DNA of 61,707 nt from Thermodesulfovibrionia bacterium (GTDB lineage Bacteria; Nitrospirota; Thermodesulfovibrionia; UBA6902). Made by a program: the position numbers and the translations under genes. The DNA lies in NCBI GenBank assembly GCA_947259645.1, contig CAMYND010000040.1, positions 1 to 61,707 of the forward strand, given 5' to 3'. Below are positions 36,384 through 45,469 of this stretch, in pieces. Within the stretch, counting starts at the first letter, position 1. The number at the start of each line of letters is the position of its first letter. Below the pieces are notes generated by a model. That model saw nothing but the letters and a program-made list of their open reading frames with translations, did not search any database and was not told the origin of the DNA.

Positions 36384-36671
36384 TTACATATCCGGAATTG
36401 GAGGAATCTTGTCATTGATCTGGGACAATGCCCGGTTTACCTCATCTTCGCAATAGGAATACATGAGGTTCGTACTCATTACATCTGGGAGGTCCTGAAT
36501 GCGTCTCAGCTTCTCAAGCTGGTTGTCAATGTTTTCGCCTTCTATCGTTACCACTACGCTTCCCTTCGCGTCATAAAAATGAACTTCGCATGACTCTAAT
36601 GCGTTGATGCTGGCAATCACTTTTTCAAGATTGTCAGGCTTTGTTCTGGCGACTATGCTTGACACATTCAT
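36384..36671 (-). CDS. napD: NapD chaperone of the periplasmic nitrate reductase
   Basis: The 95-residue protein matches NapD. It begins MNVSSIVARTKPDNLEKV, and the ferredoxin-like fold shows a strand VVVTIEG followed by a helix and a final YSYCEDEV. NapD binds the Tat signal of NapA and holds export until the molybdenum cofactor is inserted. It is the last gene of the nap operon, 19 bp after napB. Confidence 0.92.
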   Translation of the reverse strand: MNVSSIVARTKPDNLEKVIASINALESCEVHFYDAKGSVVVTIEGENIDNQLEKLRRIQDLPDVMSTNLMYSYCEDEVNRALSQINDKIPPIPDM

Positions 36672-36690
36672 TGGTTTCTCCTTTCTGGCG

Positions 36691-37254
36691 TCAATCTGCC
36701 TCTACGCCTTCGTTGAGTATATCGATCAAATTTGATCTGTACTTTCCTTCCTTGTCACGGAACTCTCCCTTAAAGAGGTTTGCCACAGGAACAGAGATCC
36801 TTGTCTGAATAACATGGCACTGCATACAGTTAAAGCGGTCACCGTCGAGCTTCCCCTCCAAATCTTTGCCAGTTCCGAGATCAACGAAGTGAGATTTCGG
36901 GATCGGAATGGCCCCCTGGCTTACCGCTTCTTCGGGCATGTGACAGTCCAGGCAGATATTCTCAGTCTGTGCGAGGGGGAGCATGCCGGTGATGTCATGA
37001 GGGATCAGGGGGGGACTGTTTTCAAATGCCCGTTCTATTCTCGTGCTCTCCCCGGGTTCAAGTGCTGTTATCTCCCCGTGGGACGGCGCGGTACCCTGTT
37101 CATCATATAATGTTTCTTTCCTGAGCCCCAGTTCTTCTTCTGAAAATGTCTGTTTTGCCGCAAAGTAGTCCATTTGGGCGTAGGCGAATGTTGTCACGGC
37201 AAGCAGTGGCAACACAACCAGCACAGCGGCAACTTTCTGCATATTTGTCATCAT
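36691..37254 (-). CDS. napB: NapB, diheme cytochrome c subunit of periplasmic nitrate reductase
   Basis: I place the start at 37254, where AAGGAGG stands 6 nt upstream; the frame is open to 37287, but that leader is unlikely. The 187-residue product has a signal peptide followed by two heme-binding CxxCH motifs (CLDCH and CMQCH). Additional His in QGAIPIPKSHF and GTAPSHGEI could be axial ligands. NapB passes electrons to NapA in the periplasm. It follows napH by about 30 bp. Confidence 0.94.
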   Translation of the reverse strand: MMTNMQKVAAVLVVLPLLAVTTFAYAQMDYFAAKQTFSEEELGLRKETLYDEQGTAPSHGEITALEPGESTRIERAFENSPPLIPHDITGMLPLAQTENICLDCHMPEEAVSQGAIPIPKSHFVDLGTGKDLEGKLDGDRFNCMQCHVIQTRISVPVANLFKGEFRDKEGKYRSNLIDILNEGVEAD

Positions 37255-37286
37255 TGTTTCCTCCTTTTCCCGATTATGGTTCGACA

Positions 37287-38093
37287 TTACGTAATCCCTG
37301 TTTTTTGATATATATTTCTGAATTTCATGGCATCATCACTACAGACCTCTATGCACCTGCCGCAATTAATGCATTCACCGGAACGTACCATTCCGCTTTC
37401 TTTTCCTACCATGTGTAGAACCTGTTCTTCAGGGCAGATTTCCAGGCATTTCATGCATAAGCTGCATTTTTCTCTGTTATAACCAACTCTCAAAAGGCCT
37501 GGCTTGCCTACAAGAGAATAGAAACCGCCAAGAGGGCAGAGGTGGCCGCAAAATCCGTTCTTGACAGCAACGAGATCAAAGAGAAACACTGTCAGTACAA
37601 ATGCCCAGCTGAACCCCATGCCGTAGATAATGCCCCGGTGAAGCGCGCCTATGGGGCTGATCCACTCAAATGCAGCAAGACCGAGAATCGCTGACAGTAT
37701 GAGAGCTAACCCCAGCACCCAGTATCTCGTGCCTCTTTTTGGCTCCCAGGACTGAGACCCGGCATCAATGCCGATGAGCCGTCTCAGCTTGTTCGCCGCA
37801 TCAGTTATGACATTCACCGGGCAGACCCAGCCGCAGAACACCCTTCCTCCCAGAACCGCATAAACAATGAGGACAATGAGCGCGCCGATGATTGCGTCGG
37901 TCGCGATAAAAGCGCCTGCGGAAAAGCTCTGCAGAACAGCAAAAGGATCTGAGAGCGGAATTGTATTCAGCACCTTTGCAGAGCTTAAGTTTCCCCTTAA
38001 GACATTCCATCCAAAGACATTGCCGGCAAAAAAGAGAAACAGGACTGATGTCTGTGTGATCCTTCGTGCTATCAGATATTTATATCGTCTCAT
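37287..38093 (-). CDS. napH: NapH, membrane ferredoxin of the nitrate reductase system
   Basis: NapH is an integral membrane iron-sulfur protein thought to pass quinol electrons toward NapG. The sequence shows four or five membrane segments, two CxxxCP motifs (CGWVCP and CGHLCPLGG) and two C-terminal [4Fe-4S] ferredoxin motifs (CSLCMKCLEICP and CINCGRCIEVC). I choose the ATG at 38093 because AAGGA is 7 nt upstream. An earlier ATG at 38120 lies inside the palindromic repeat and would add a repeat-derived MPCPYKDVH leader. The product is 268 residues, near the family norm. Confidence 0.93.
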   Translation of the reverse strand: MRRYKYLIARRITQTSVLFLFFAGNVFGWNVLRGNLSSAKVLNTIPLSDPFAVLQSFSAGAFIATDAIIGALIVLIVYAVLGGRVFCGWVCPVNVITDAANKLRRLIGIDAGSQSWEPKRGTRYWVLGLALILSAILGLAAFEWISPIGALHRGIIYGMGFSWAFVLTVFLFDLVAVKNGFCGHLCPLGGFYSLVGKPGLLRVGYNREKCSLCMKCLEICPEEQVLHMVGKESGMVRSGECINCGRCIEVCSDDAMKFRNIYQKTGIT

Positions 38094-38105
38094 ATGCACA
38101 TCCTT

Positions 38106-38133
38106 GTAAGGGCACGGCATGCCGTGCCCTTAC
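38106..38133. repeat. perfect 28-bp palindrome between napG and napH
   Basis: GTAAGGGCACGGCATGCCGTGCCCTTAC-type sequence: each 14-bp arm is the exact reverse complement of the other. It belongs to the family at 7372, 36353 and 38946. It sits directly before the napH ribosome binding site, where a hairpin could affect napH expression or message stability. Confidence 0.85.
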
Positions 38134-38134
38134 G

Positions 38135-38923
38135 TTAAAATTCCTCCGCGTTCAGATATTCAAGCGGTGCCTTATCGCTCCGCGGTGTCTCTGTCCTGAT
38201 ATCTCCTGTCAGATCTTTCATCCGCTCTTCATCCTGTTTGTCCCAGCCTTTTACATACCGTTTGCTCAATTGACCCATAGCAATATTCCGGGGCAGCACA
38301 AAGATGGCTGCTTTTTCTGTTATACATGCTTTTTCGCACATTCCGCATCCTGTGCAGGAATCACTATGAACAACAGGAGCGAGCATTGCGTGTTTGCCCG
38401 TCCTTACATTCCTCGTATAATCGACACTCAGTGCAACATCAATCCGCGGACAGGCCCGGTAACAGGCATCGCACTGGATTCCGTCATAGGCAATGCAGGT
38501 TTCCCTGTCCAGGACAGCAAGTCCCATTCTGGCAAGATTGATATTAAGTTTTCCATCTCCCGTTTCCTCGGCGTCACTGACAGAAGACGCGTCAAGAGCA
38601 CCACTGGGACAGGCATCCACGCAGGGGATGTCCTTGCACATGTAACAGGGATTGGTTCTTGGAATAAAATAGGGCGTCCCTATAGGTTTGTCAGCCTCTG
38701 GTTTTGCCAGCTCCAGCGTATCATAGGGACAGGCCTCAACACAGAGGCCGCATTTCAGGCATGCAGCGAGGAACTCCTTTTCAGGCAGAGCTCCCGGAGG
38801 CCGGAGGATTAAGGGCGCAGACCTGCCTTCCTCGATAAACCCGCTCCACAGAAGTCCGCCCGTTGCAGCTACCCCGGCACTTTTCATCGCTTTGATCAGA
38901 AATTCTCTGCGTTCCGGCATCAT
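38135..38923 (-). CDS. napG: NapG, periplasmic ferredoxin with four [4Fe-4S] motifs
   Basis: The 262-residue protein has a short Tat-like signal (ERREFLIKAMKSAGVAAT) and four cysteine clusters of ferredoxin type: CLKCGLCVEACP, CYMCKDIPCVDACP, CDACYRACP and CTGCGMCEKAC. NapG together with NapH forms a quinol-oxidising route to NapB/NapA. In this operon, which has no napC, NapGH would be the only visible link to the quinone pool. It lies between napA and napH, with a palindromic element on each side. Confidence 0.94.
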   Translation of the reverse strand: MMPERREFLIKAMKSAGVAATGGLLWSGFIEEGRSAPLILRPPGALPEKEFLAACLKCGLCVEACPYDTLELAKPEADKPIGTPYFIPRTNPCYMCKDIPCVDACPSGALDASSVSDAEETGDGKLNINLARMGLAVLDRETCIAYDGIQCDACYRACPRIDVALSVDYTRNVRTGKHAMLAPVVHSDSCTGCGMCEKACITEKAAIFVLPRNIAMGQLSKRYVKGWDKQDEERMKDLTGDIRTETPRSDKAPLEYLNAEEF

Positions 38924-38945
38924 ATACTCTTTTCCTTGTTAAATT

Positions 38946-38974
38946 GTAGGGGCGAGGCAGCGCCTCGCCCCTAC
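38946..38974. repeat. palindromic element between napA and napG
   Basis: Perfect 13-bp arms (GTAGGGGCGAGGC / GCCTCGCCCCTAC) flank an AGC loop. It is a member of the same interspersed palindrome family, lying in the 59-bp gap after the napA stop codon. The strong hairpin could separate the napA message from the downstream genes or protect its 3' end. Confidence 0.85.
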
Positions 38975-38982
38975 CTGCTCGC

Positions 38983-41757
38983 CTACGCCTTATACAGTTT
39001 TACTGCACATTTCTTGAAATCTATCTCCTTTGACATCGGGCAGGTAGCATCAAGGGTTACCTTATTGATGAGAACTTTTTCATCAAACCAGGGAACGAAT
39101 ACCATACCTCTCGGCGGATTGTTTCGTCCTCTGGTATCAATCCTGGCCTTTACTTTCCCCCTCCTTGACTCCAGCCAGATGAGTTGACCGTCTTTCATGT
39201 AATTATCCTTCGCGTCTTTCGGGTTCATATAGGCTAATGCCTCCGGAACTGCACGGTAGAGTTCAGGCACCCGCATAGTCATTGTACCGCTGTGCCAGTG
39301 TTCGAGCACCCTTCCGGTAGAGAGCCAGAAAGGATATTCCTTGTTTGGTATTTCTGCCGGCTCAGCATAGTGTCTGAGAAATATCTTCGCCTTATTCGGA
39401 AGCTTTACCGTTCCTTTGCTTTTATCGGGACCGAGGAGATCTCCCTGCGGTATCTCCTTGAGGGCCTTTCCATAGAAAGCAAACTTGCCATGATTGGCAG
39501 CTTTTGCGTAGGGGTCATACTCAGCGTTGAATCTCCATTCAGTCTCCTTCCCGTTTATCACAGGCCATTTTAATCCGCGCACTTTGTGGTAGGTATCAAA
39601 ATCTGCAAGGTCATGACCATTTCCTATTCCGAACTTGCGGTACTCTTCCCAGAGATACTTTTGCAAAAAGAAACCGTATCCCTTAAATCCTTCCACGTCC
39701 CTCTTGTCCCCCCCTACCTCTGAGTTTATAAAGCCTTTGCCAATGGGATCAGGCCACGTGTATGATTTTGCTTCTGAGTTCGCATAGAGCACATCGTAGA
39801 GGGTGTCAGTTTCCTTGTACCCCATAGCCTTCGCCTTGGCCAGGACATCAGGGAGGGTTACCTTATCGTTTATTTTGTTTTCTTTCCAGACTTCGGCAAG
39901 GGTGAACCTCTTGGCAAACTCTACCAGCTGCCATGTATCTGACATGGCATTGCCGATCGGTGTTACCTGCTGCTTCCAATGCTGGGTTCTCCGCTCCGCG
40001 TTGCCGTATGCGCCCCATTTCTCATAGATCATCGCACTGGGCAGGATAAGGTCCGCAACCTTTGCGGAAATACCGGGGTACACTTCGGACACTACGATAA
40101 AGTTGTCCATATCTCTCGCCGCCTTAATCCAGTGGTTCATATTGGCTGTATTCTGCCAGGGGTTATTGACCTGAACCCATGTCCACTTTATCGTGCCGTC
40201 TTCAAGGTCGCGCATGATTTTTGTGTAGTGCGAACCCACAACAGGGTTGAGAGTCCCTTCCGGCAGCTTCCAGAGTTTCTCTGATTTTGCCCTGTGTTTC
40301 GGATTTGCAACAACCATGTCAGCAGGAAGCCTGTGCGCAAAGGTGCCTACTTCCCGCGCTGTGCCGCACGCGCTTGGTTGACCGGTAAGGCTGAATGCTC
40401 CATTACCGGGCTGAGACTGTTTGCCCAGAAGGAGGTGGACCATATACATCTGCTCATTTACCCATGATCCCCTGACATGCTGGTTAAAGCCCATAGTCCA
40501 GAAGCTGACCGCTTTTCTGTCTTTTTCAACGTAATAGTCCACAAGCTTTTTCAGTTTACCCTTAAAACTGTCAAGAGACTCATCAGCGTCACCTTTTGAA
40601 AGCTTTGCGACAAAGTCGAGTGTGTAGGGCTCAAGTCCTTTTTTGAAGTCCTCAAAACTGATGGCCCAGTGTTTGACCGGTTTCTTGGTATTCTTCATTT
40701 CCATCTTCTGACCGGCCTTAAATCCGAGAGAGCTCATTGCATGTGCCTCGTCTTCAGTAATGATTTTTGACTTCTCTCTGGCAACAGTGTCCAGTTCTCC
40801 TGTTTTAAATTTTGAATGAGTTGTGTCTGAACGCATCCCATATCCAATATCCACAGGACCTGTCGCGAATATACAGTTCTGATTAACAAAATCCCAGTCT
40901 ATGGTTTCAGGCCTGTTATAGACAATTTCACGGGCTATGTAATTAAGGAGCGCCAGGTCAGTATTTGGTTTGAAAACGATTTCCTCGTCAGCTATGCTGG
41001 AACTCCTGTTTGAAAAGGTTGTAAGGTTAATGACTTTTACCCAGTCTGGTTTACTCAGTTTCCTGTCGGTGATCTTTGACCAGAGGACCGGATGCATCTC
41101 TGACATGTTTGCACCCCACAGGACAATAGAGTCAGCATAGTGCATATCGTCATAATTGCCTGCGGGCTCATCAATGCCAAATGTCTGGATAAAACCCACG
41201 ACCGCGCTTGCCATGCAGTGGCGGGCATTGGGGTCAATGTTGTTGCTTCTGAATCCGGCCTTCATTAATTTCACCGCTGCTACACCTTCTGGAATGGTGT
41301 ACTGTCCGGAACCGAACAAGGAGACCCCTTTTGGACCCATTTCTTTGTAGTACTTCTTGAACTGCAATTCCATTTCATCGAAAGCCCGCTCCCAGGAAAC
41401 TGGTTGGAATTTACCTTTTTTGTCAAACTCTCCCTTACTGTTTACGCGAAGAAGCGGGTCGGTCAGCCTGTCAGCTCCGTACATGATCTTCGCGTTAAAA
41501 TATCCCTTGATGCAGTTCAGGCCGAGGTTAACCGGTGCAAGGGGATCACCCTTTACCGCGACGATCATGTCATTCTTGGTAGCAATCATGATCCCGCATC
41601 CTGTACCGCAAAACCTGCACACAGACTTGTCCCATCGCCATGCGGCTTCAGTTTTCATAGCTGCGGCTTTAGCGTCTTCGGGAACTGCCATGCCGAGGGC
41701 AGTCGCAGCGCTGACAGCTGCCGTTGTTTTTAGAAAGTCTCTCCGGGAAACGTTCAT
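38983..41757 (-). CDS. napA: NapA, catalytic subunit of periplasmic nitrate reductase
   Basis: The 924-residue molybdoenzyme reduces nitrate to nitrite in the periplasm. It begins with a Tat signal ([18 protein letters not shown]). The [4Fe-4S] motif follows as [17 protein letters not shown], with the fourth Cys in LNCIKGYFN. The molybdenum-ligating Cys is in [14 protein letters not shown]. Molybdopterin-binding segments such as [14 protein letters not shown] and [15 protein letters not shown] are present, and length is normal. It heads napA-napG-napH-napB-napD. The 590-bp region upstream must hold the promoter. The enzyme suggests nitrate respiration or redox balancing; no nitrite reductase is in the window. 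Confidence 0.96.
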   Translation of the reverse strand: MNVSRRDFLKTTAAVSAATALGMAVPEDAKAAAMKTEAAWRWDKSVCRFCGTGCGIMIATKNDMIVAVKGDPLAPVNLGLNCIKGYFNAKIMYGADRLTDPLLRVNSKGEFDKKGKFQPVSWERAFDEMELQFKKYYKEMGPKGVSLFGSGQYTIPEGVAAVKLMKAGFRSNNIDPNARHCMASAVVGFIQTFGIDEPAGNYDDMHYADSIVLWGANMSEMHPVLWSKITDRKLSKPDWVKVINLTTFSNRSSSIADEEIVFKPNTDLALLNYIAREIVYNRPETIDWDFVNQNCIFATGPVDIGYGMRSDTTHSKFKTGELDTVAREKSKIITEDEAHAMSSLGFKAGQKMEMKNTKKPVKHWAISFEDFKKGLEPYTLDFVAKLSKGDADESLDSFKGKLKKLVDYYVEKDRKAVSFWTMGFNQHVRGSWVNEQMYMVHLLLGKQSQPGNGAFSLTGQPSACGTAREVGTFAHRLPADMVVANPKHRAKSEKLWKLPEGTLNPVVGSHYTKIMRDLEDGTIKWTWVQVNNPWQNTANMNHWIKAARDMDNFIVVSEVYPGISAKVADLILPSAMIYEKWGAYGNAERRTQHWKQQVTPIGNAMSDTWQLVEFAKRFTLAEVWKENKINDKVTLPDVLAKAKAMGYKETDTLYDVLYANSEAKSYTWPDPIGKGFINSEVGGDKRDVEGFKGYGFFLQKYLWEEYRKFGIGNGHDLADFDTYHKVRGLKWPVINGKETEWRFNAEYDPYAKAANHGKFAFYGKALKEIPQGDLLGPDKSKGTVKLPNKAKIFLRHYAEPAEIPNKEYPFWLSTGRVLEHWHSGTMTMRVPELYRAVPEALAYMNPKDAKDNYMKDGQLIWLESRRGKVKARIDTRGRNNPPRGMVFVPWFDEKVLINKVTLDATCPMSKEIDFKKCAVKLYKA

Positions 41758-42348
41758 GTCTGGCCTCCTTCTGTTTGATTAAGGATTTTATTTATATCTA
41801 AAATGAATGACAGATGTCTGGACAAGAATGGAGTGCAGAGCAGAAAACAGATTAACTTCAGATACTGCACTATGGGAAGCGCGCTCATCATATGCTCAGT
41901 TACGTGCTACAGGGTTAACCATCTTTAATAGATTGATCAATAACTGAATCTGATGTTAAAGTGCTGTTAATGTACGTTAAGAAATTCTAATGTATTAGTT
42001 CTTACTGATGATCATAATTCTTTTAATATTGAATGGCAATCCGGTTAATAAGGGTATAAATATTTAATATTTATGAGAAATTGGAACTCATAATCAACGA
42101 TTCAGGAGAACAGCCGAGCCGGAATTGAAATTGTGCTTTAAATAGAATGAGGTTTAAATCTTCGTGAGAGATGGGGACCGGATTGGCGTCAGAATTATCA
42201 AGATTATGAGTTATTATGGTATAAATAATATTAATGTTTCGAGGATTCAGCGCTCCGGTTATTTGCCGGACAGCAGACAGAAAGGACGCTCTCTCATTAT
42301 CCTCCAAAATTTGCTATTATAATGCTCAATAAGAGATGAGGTTTTACG
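41758..42348. other. intergenic region between divergent napA and VKOR genes
   Basis: This 590-bp AT-rich stretch should contain the promoters of the nap operon and of the VKOR gene. A palindrome TTGATCAA lies at 41933-41940 but lacks the spacer of an FNR site. A minus-strand frame at 42071-42307 has no recognisable features and is not called. I see nothing else of note. Confidence 0.45.
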
Positions 42349-43284
42349 GTGGCTAAAAAGAAAAAACGCGCAAAGACATCCCCAAAGAAAACAGCAACCC
42401 CAAGGGAAACAAAGCCAGGGGAAAAACCATCTGTCCAGGATAGCGGGAGAAAGAAGCATTCTCAACAGAAGCAGGAACATCGGAACTGGCTTCTGACAGG
42501 ATTGGCTGGTGCTGGTATGGTGTTGACGGCATACCTTGTCATTACCGCCTGGCTGGGTGAAGCGCCGCTGTACTGCGATGAGGGTAGTTCCTGCGACATT
42601 GTCCAGCAAAGTCGTTGGGGTACGTTTCTGGGAATTCCAACAGCTTTCTTTGGGTTTGTGGTTTATGCTCTGCTGGGACATATCGGGTACAGGTTCCGTC
42701 AACCAGCAAAGCAGTGGAAATGGGCCTGGGCTTTTTCTTTGCTGGGACTGGTTTACAGTATTTATCTCAACCTGATTTCTTTCTTTGTGATTGAGGCGAT
42801 GTGTGCTTACTGTCTCCTTTCGCTGACAATAATGGCGACGATATTTGGAGTGGTTATTTACCAGCGGCCCGGCGCGGCTCGAGATTTTAAATTTAAAACC
42901 TGGGCCGGAGAGACTCTCATTGTAACACTCTTGATTGTCGGGGGGATGCACCTTCATTACAGTGGAGTATTTGATTCAAAAGCCGGCCCGGAAGATCCGT
43001 ACCTGAGAGGACTGGCCGAGCACCTTTCACAGGAAGAGGCGGTCATGTACGGAGCATTCTGGTGACCTGCCTGCGTGGAACAGAAGGATCTGTTCGAGGC
43101 ATCGGCTGACCGTCTTCCGTATGTGGAATGTTCTCCCAGTGGTCGAAAAGGGCCGGTGGCGGCTGTCTGCCGAAAGGAAAATATTAAGTCCTACCCAACA
43201 TGGGTCGTCAATGGGCAGCGGTATCAGGGGGTGCTAATGCCTGACCGTCTGGCCGTGCTTTCGGGATATAGCGGAGTGAAATAA
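42349..43284 (+). CDS. VKOR-thioredoxin fusion with in-frame UGA: candidate selenoprotein
   Basis: VKOR proteins reoxidise periplasmic disulfide-forming partners using quinone. After a Lys-rich leader the membrane part has the VKOR pattern: CDEGSSCDIVQQSRWG, LGIPTAFFGF and the active CAYCLLSLT. A thioredoxin-like domain follows, whose CxxC should read FWCPAC. Here the first Cys codon is TGA (43063-43065), giving FW-TGA-PAC, and the frame continues through VEQKDLFEASADRLPY and the cis-Pro motif SYPTWVVNG to a TAA at 43282-43284. Read as Sec, the protein is 311 residues with Sec at 239 in a Sec-x-x-Cys motif. A 7-bp hairpin follows at SECIS distance. The conserved 70-codon tail argues against a true stop. 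Start is a GTG with GAGG upstream. A point mutation is the alternative. Confidence 0.8.
43078..43095 (+). promoter_or_regulatory. SECIS-like hairpin after the VKOR UGA
   Basis: GAACAGA (43078-43084) pairs perfectly with TCTGTTC (43089-43095) around the loop AGGA, with G at loop positions two and three. The loop starts 19 nt after the UGA. TGCC at 43068-43071 can also pair with GGCA at 43098-43101 as an outer stem. This meets the published bacterial SECIS criteria on loop size, loop G and spacing. Confidence 0.7.
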
Positions 43285-43305
43285 TCGCAGGAATGCCAGA
43301 CAGGT

Positions 43306-43482
43306 ATGATCCCGAAATACCTTCACCTTCCTGTTGTTGATGAGGGGCGTCTTGTTGGTGTTATCAGTATCGGAGATGTGGTGAATGCCATTATTGTGTC
43401 ACAGAGAATTGAAATTGATGACCTGAAGAACTATCTCTGTGGTGAAGGAATTGACAGTGAATGGACAGCCTCATGGCGTTGA
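43306..43482 (+). pseudogene. C-terminal fragment of a CBS-domain protein
   Basis: The frame encodes the end of a CBS domain and its usual tail: LHLPVVDEGRLVGVISIGD, then VVNAIIVSQRIEIDDLKNYL. The front of the domain, including its first strand and DIM-type start, is missing. An in-frame stop lies at 43282-43284, in fact the end of the VKOR gene. I regard it as a remnant of a single- or double-CBS gene truncated when the VKOR gene came to lie upstream. Expression as a 58-residue peptide would be unlikely to fold. Confidence 0.7.
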
Positions 43483-43649
43483 TCAGAGTATACCCGAATA
43501 TTGATAATCATCAGGAGAGTATTGACCTCGTTATTTCTCTGTTCAGAATTAATACATCTCTGGGGACCTGATTGTAACCACTTGTTTATAATCAATAAAA
43601 TAGCGCATATAGATTTTATGCATTCAAATATCATACAATAATAAGGATT

Positions 43650-44387
43650 ATGTTAATTCTGGTTGTTTTTTTAGCAATACTTCTTGTCCCATCCTTAGCG
43701 GATGCATGGGGCCCTCTCACACATGTTTATCTTGGTTATCAGATCATTGATATTGGAGCCGCGCTCATCCCTGCAGGGATATACGGCATATTAAAGAAAT
43801 ACAAGAATGATTTTCTCTACGGAAATTTAAGCGCGGATATCATACTGGGGAGAAGATATCATAGCTTTGAAAAAAACTCTCATAACTGGGACATCGCCTG
43901 GAAGTTGCTGGATGCTTCAAAGACTGACCGCCAAAAGGCCTTTGCCTACGGTTATCTGATGCATCTCTGCGCTGATACTGTTGTTCACAATAATGAGCCA
44001 TCTGAGATTCCGTTTAGCCATTCACTTCTGGAGATCAAATCTGACAGTATCGTGGACAAGAAATACAGAAGGACAATGAGAAAACTTGATAAAAAGATGC
44101 AAAGGAAAAACGATGTATTCCTTGAAAAGAAACTTGAGAGCCTCTTCTTTTCTTTTAAGACGAACAGAAGACTCTTTAAAGGCCTGCTTCTTCTGTCACG
44201 AGTTCCCAATTACAGTCCTGTATCAAACTTTATCGACAGCAGGTTTCCCTACAGGATAACCGTTGGGGACATCTATAATTATCAGCAGGAATCCCTCTCC
44301 AGAATGTTTGAACTTCTGATCAACGGCAAAGATGCTGAAGTTCTCCGGGAACAGCCTCTCGGCAGGTATACAAGAAAAGCATCCTGA
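43650..44387 (+). CDS. zinc-dependent phospholipase C-like protein
   Basis: The 245-residue protein has a short signal peptide (LAILLVPSLADA) followed directly by WGPLTHVYLG, where the N-terminal Trp and nearby His are metal ligands in the zinc phospholipase C/S1-P1 nuclease fold. More candidate ligands are LSADIILGRRYHSFEKNSHNW (Asp and His) and AYGYLMHLCADTVVHN (the HxxxD/H helix). It may hydrolyse phospholipids or similar esters in the periplasm. The family is common in anaerobic bacteria and mostly uncharacterised, so the substrate is open. No operon partner is evident. Confidence 0.8.
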   Translation: MLILVVFLAILLVPSLADAWGPLTHVYLGYQIIDIGAALIPAGIYGILKKYKNDFLYGNLSADIILGRRYHSFEKNSHNWDIAWKLLDASKTDRQKAFAYGYLMHLCADTVVHNNEPSEIPFSHSLLEIKSDSIVDKKYRRTMRKLDKKMQRKNDVFLEKKLESLFFSFKTNRRLFKGLLLLSRVPNYSPVSNFIDSRFPYRITVGDIYNYQQESLSRMFELLINGKDAEVLREQPLGRYTRKAS

Positions 44388-44454
44388 GCATATCATCTGC
44401 AGTACTCGCTGATTCCAACCATTCAATCCATTTGCATTAATCAGGTCCTTTATT

Positions 44455-44480
44455 CACGTTCTCATTCGAAGGGGAACGTG
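44455..44480. terminator. hairpin between the phospholipase-like gene and scpB, possible terminator
   Basis: A perfect 7-bp inverted repeat (CACGTTC/GAACGTG) encloses a 12-nt loop about 70 bp after the phospholipase-like stop codon. No T-run follows, so it is a weak candidate for an intrinsic terminator. Confidence 0.3.
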
Positions 44481-44618
44481 CTAAAAGAGAAGGTGTGAAA
44501 TACGAATTTAATGGTATTTTAATAACTTATATAGAACACATTGTGTTTTTGAATGAATTTTGTTACGATTTGACGTTGGTTTCTGAATGTTCTTTTTTAA
44601 TGAAAGGTCTGTCAATTC

Positions 44619-45440
44619 ATGGATGATAAAGAAATAAAATCGGTTATCGAGGCTGTTCTGTTTATATCAGGAGAGCCGGTATCTCTTGATTCAATGAGAA
44701 AACTGATTGAAGTTGACAAATACAATACAGAGAGACTGCTGAGGGAACTGATCAGCGATTATTCAGTCAGGCATACAGGGATATTGATCATTGAGGTGGC
44801 AGAGGGATTTCAGATGATGACAAATCCGGCCTGCGCCCCGTGGGTGAAAAAATTACTGAACGTGGTCATCCCGAAGAAACTGTCACCGTCATCTATTGAA
44901 ACCATTTCAATTATCGCGTATAAGCAGCCTATTATCAAAGCAGAAATTGAGGCCATCAGGGGAGTAAATTCAGACGGCGTTGTTAAGACACTTCTTGAAC
45001 GGCATCTGATAAAAATACTGGGAAGAAAAGAAGTTCCGGGTAGACCGCTGTTGTACGGAACAACAAATGAATTTTTACAATATTTCGGCCTGAAAGATCT
45101 CACAGAGCTGCCAACTCTCAAAGAATTCAATGAAGTTGATATGCCTGAGCCTCCCCAGGCACTGCCTGATGAGCCGGGGTCAGCTGAGGAAGAATATCAG
45201 GAAACCAGAGATGATGAACAGACAGAGAAACAGACTGATGAGGAAGGGGAAAATTTCTCTGAAGATCCTCATGAAGCATCAAACGAGCAGAAAGATCCTC
45301 AACCTGCCGTAGAACAAATAGACACATTTGAGACAGCGAATGATGAGCCTGGTTCAGATACTGTTATTGAACGGGACGACATTGAAACTTCGGAAGAGCA
45401 GAAAGAGGAACCGCTTAAGGCTGAAGATACTGCCTCATAA
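44619..45440 (+). CDS. scpB: segregation and condensation protein ScpB
   Basis: ScpB is a kleisin-associated winged-helix protein of the SMC-ScpAB complex, which compacts and segregates the chromosome. Residues 1-175 match the family: EAVLFISGEPVSLDSM, GFQMMTNPACAPWVKKLL, LSPSSIETISIIAYKQPI and LLYGTTNEFLQYFGLKDL. The remaining 95 residues are an unusually long, very acidic, disordered tail rich in Glu, Asp and Gln, longer than in most ScpB proteins. ScpA, often just upstream, is not next to it. Confidence 0.93.
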   Translation: MDDKEIKSVIEAVLFISGEPVSLDSMRKLIEVDKYNTERLLRELISDYSVRHTGILIIEVAEGFQMMTNPACAPWVKKLLNVVIPKKLSPSSIETISIIAYKQPIIKAEIEAIRGVNSDGVVKTLLERHLIKILGRKEVPGRPLLYGTTNEFLQYFGLKDLTELPTLKEFNEVDMPEPPQALPDEPGSAEEEYQETRDDEQTEKQTDEEGENFSEDPHEASNEQKDPQPAVEQIDTFETANDEPGSDTVIERDDIETSEEQKEEPLKAEDTAS

Positions 45441-45469
45441 TTTCCGGAAAGTAGTGGCCGGGGTCAGAC

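Noticed and set aside
41933-41940. TTGATCAA upstream of napA as an FNR site
   Set aside because: FNR sites need TTGAT-N4-ATCAA; the spacer is absent, and the site is about 180 bp from the start codon.
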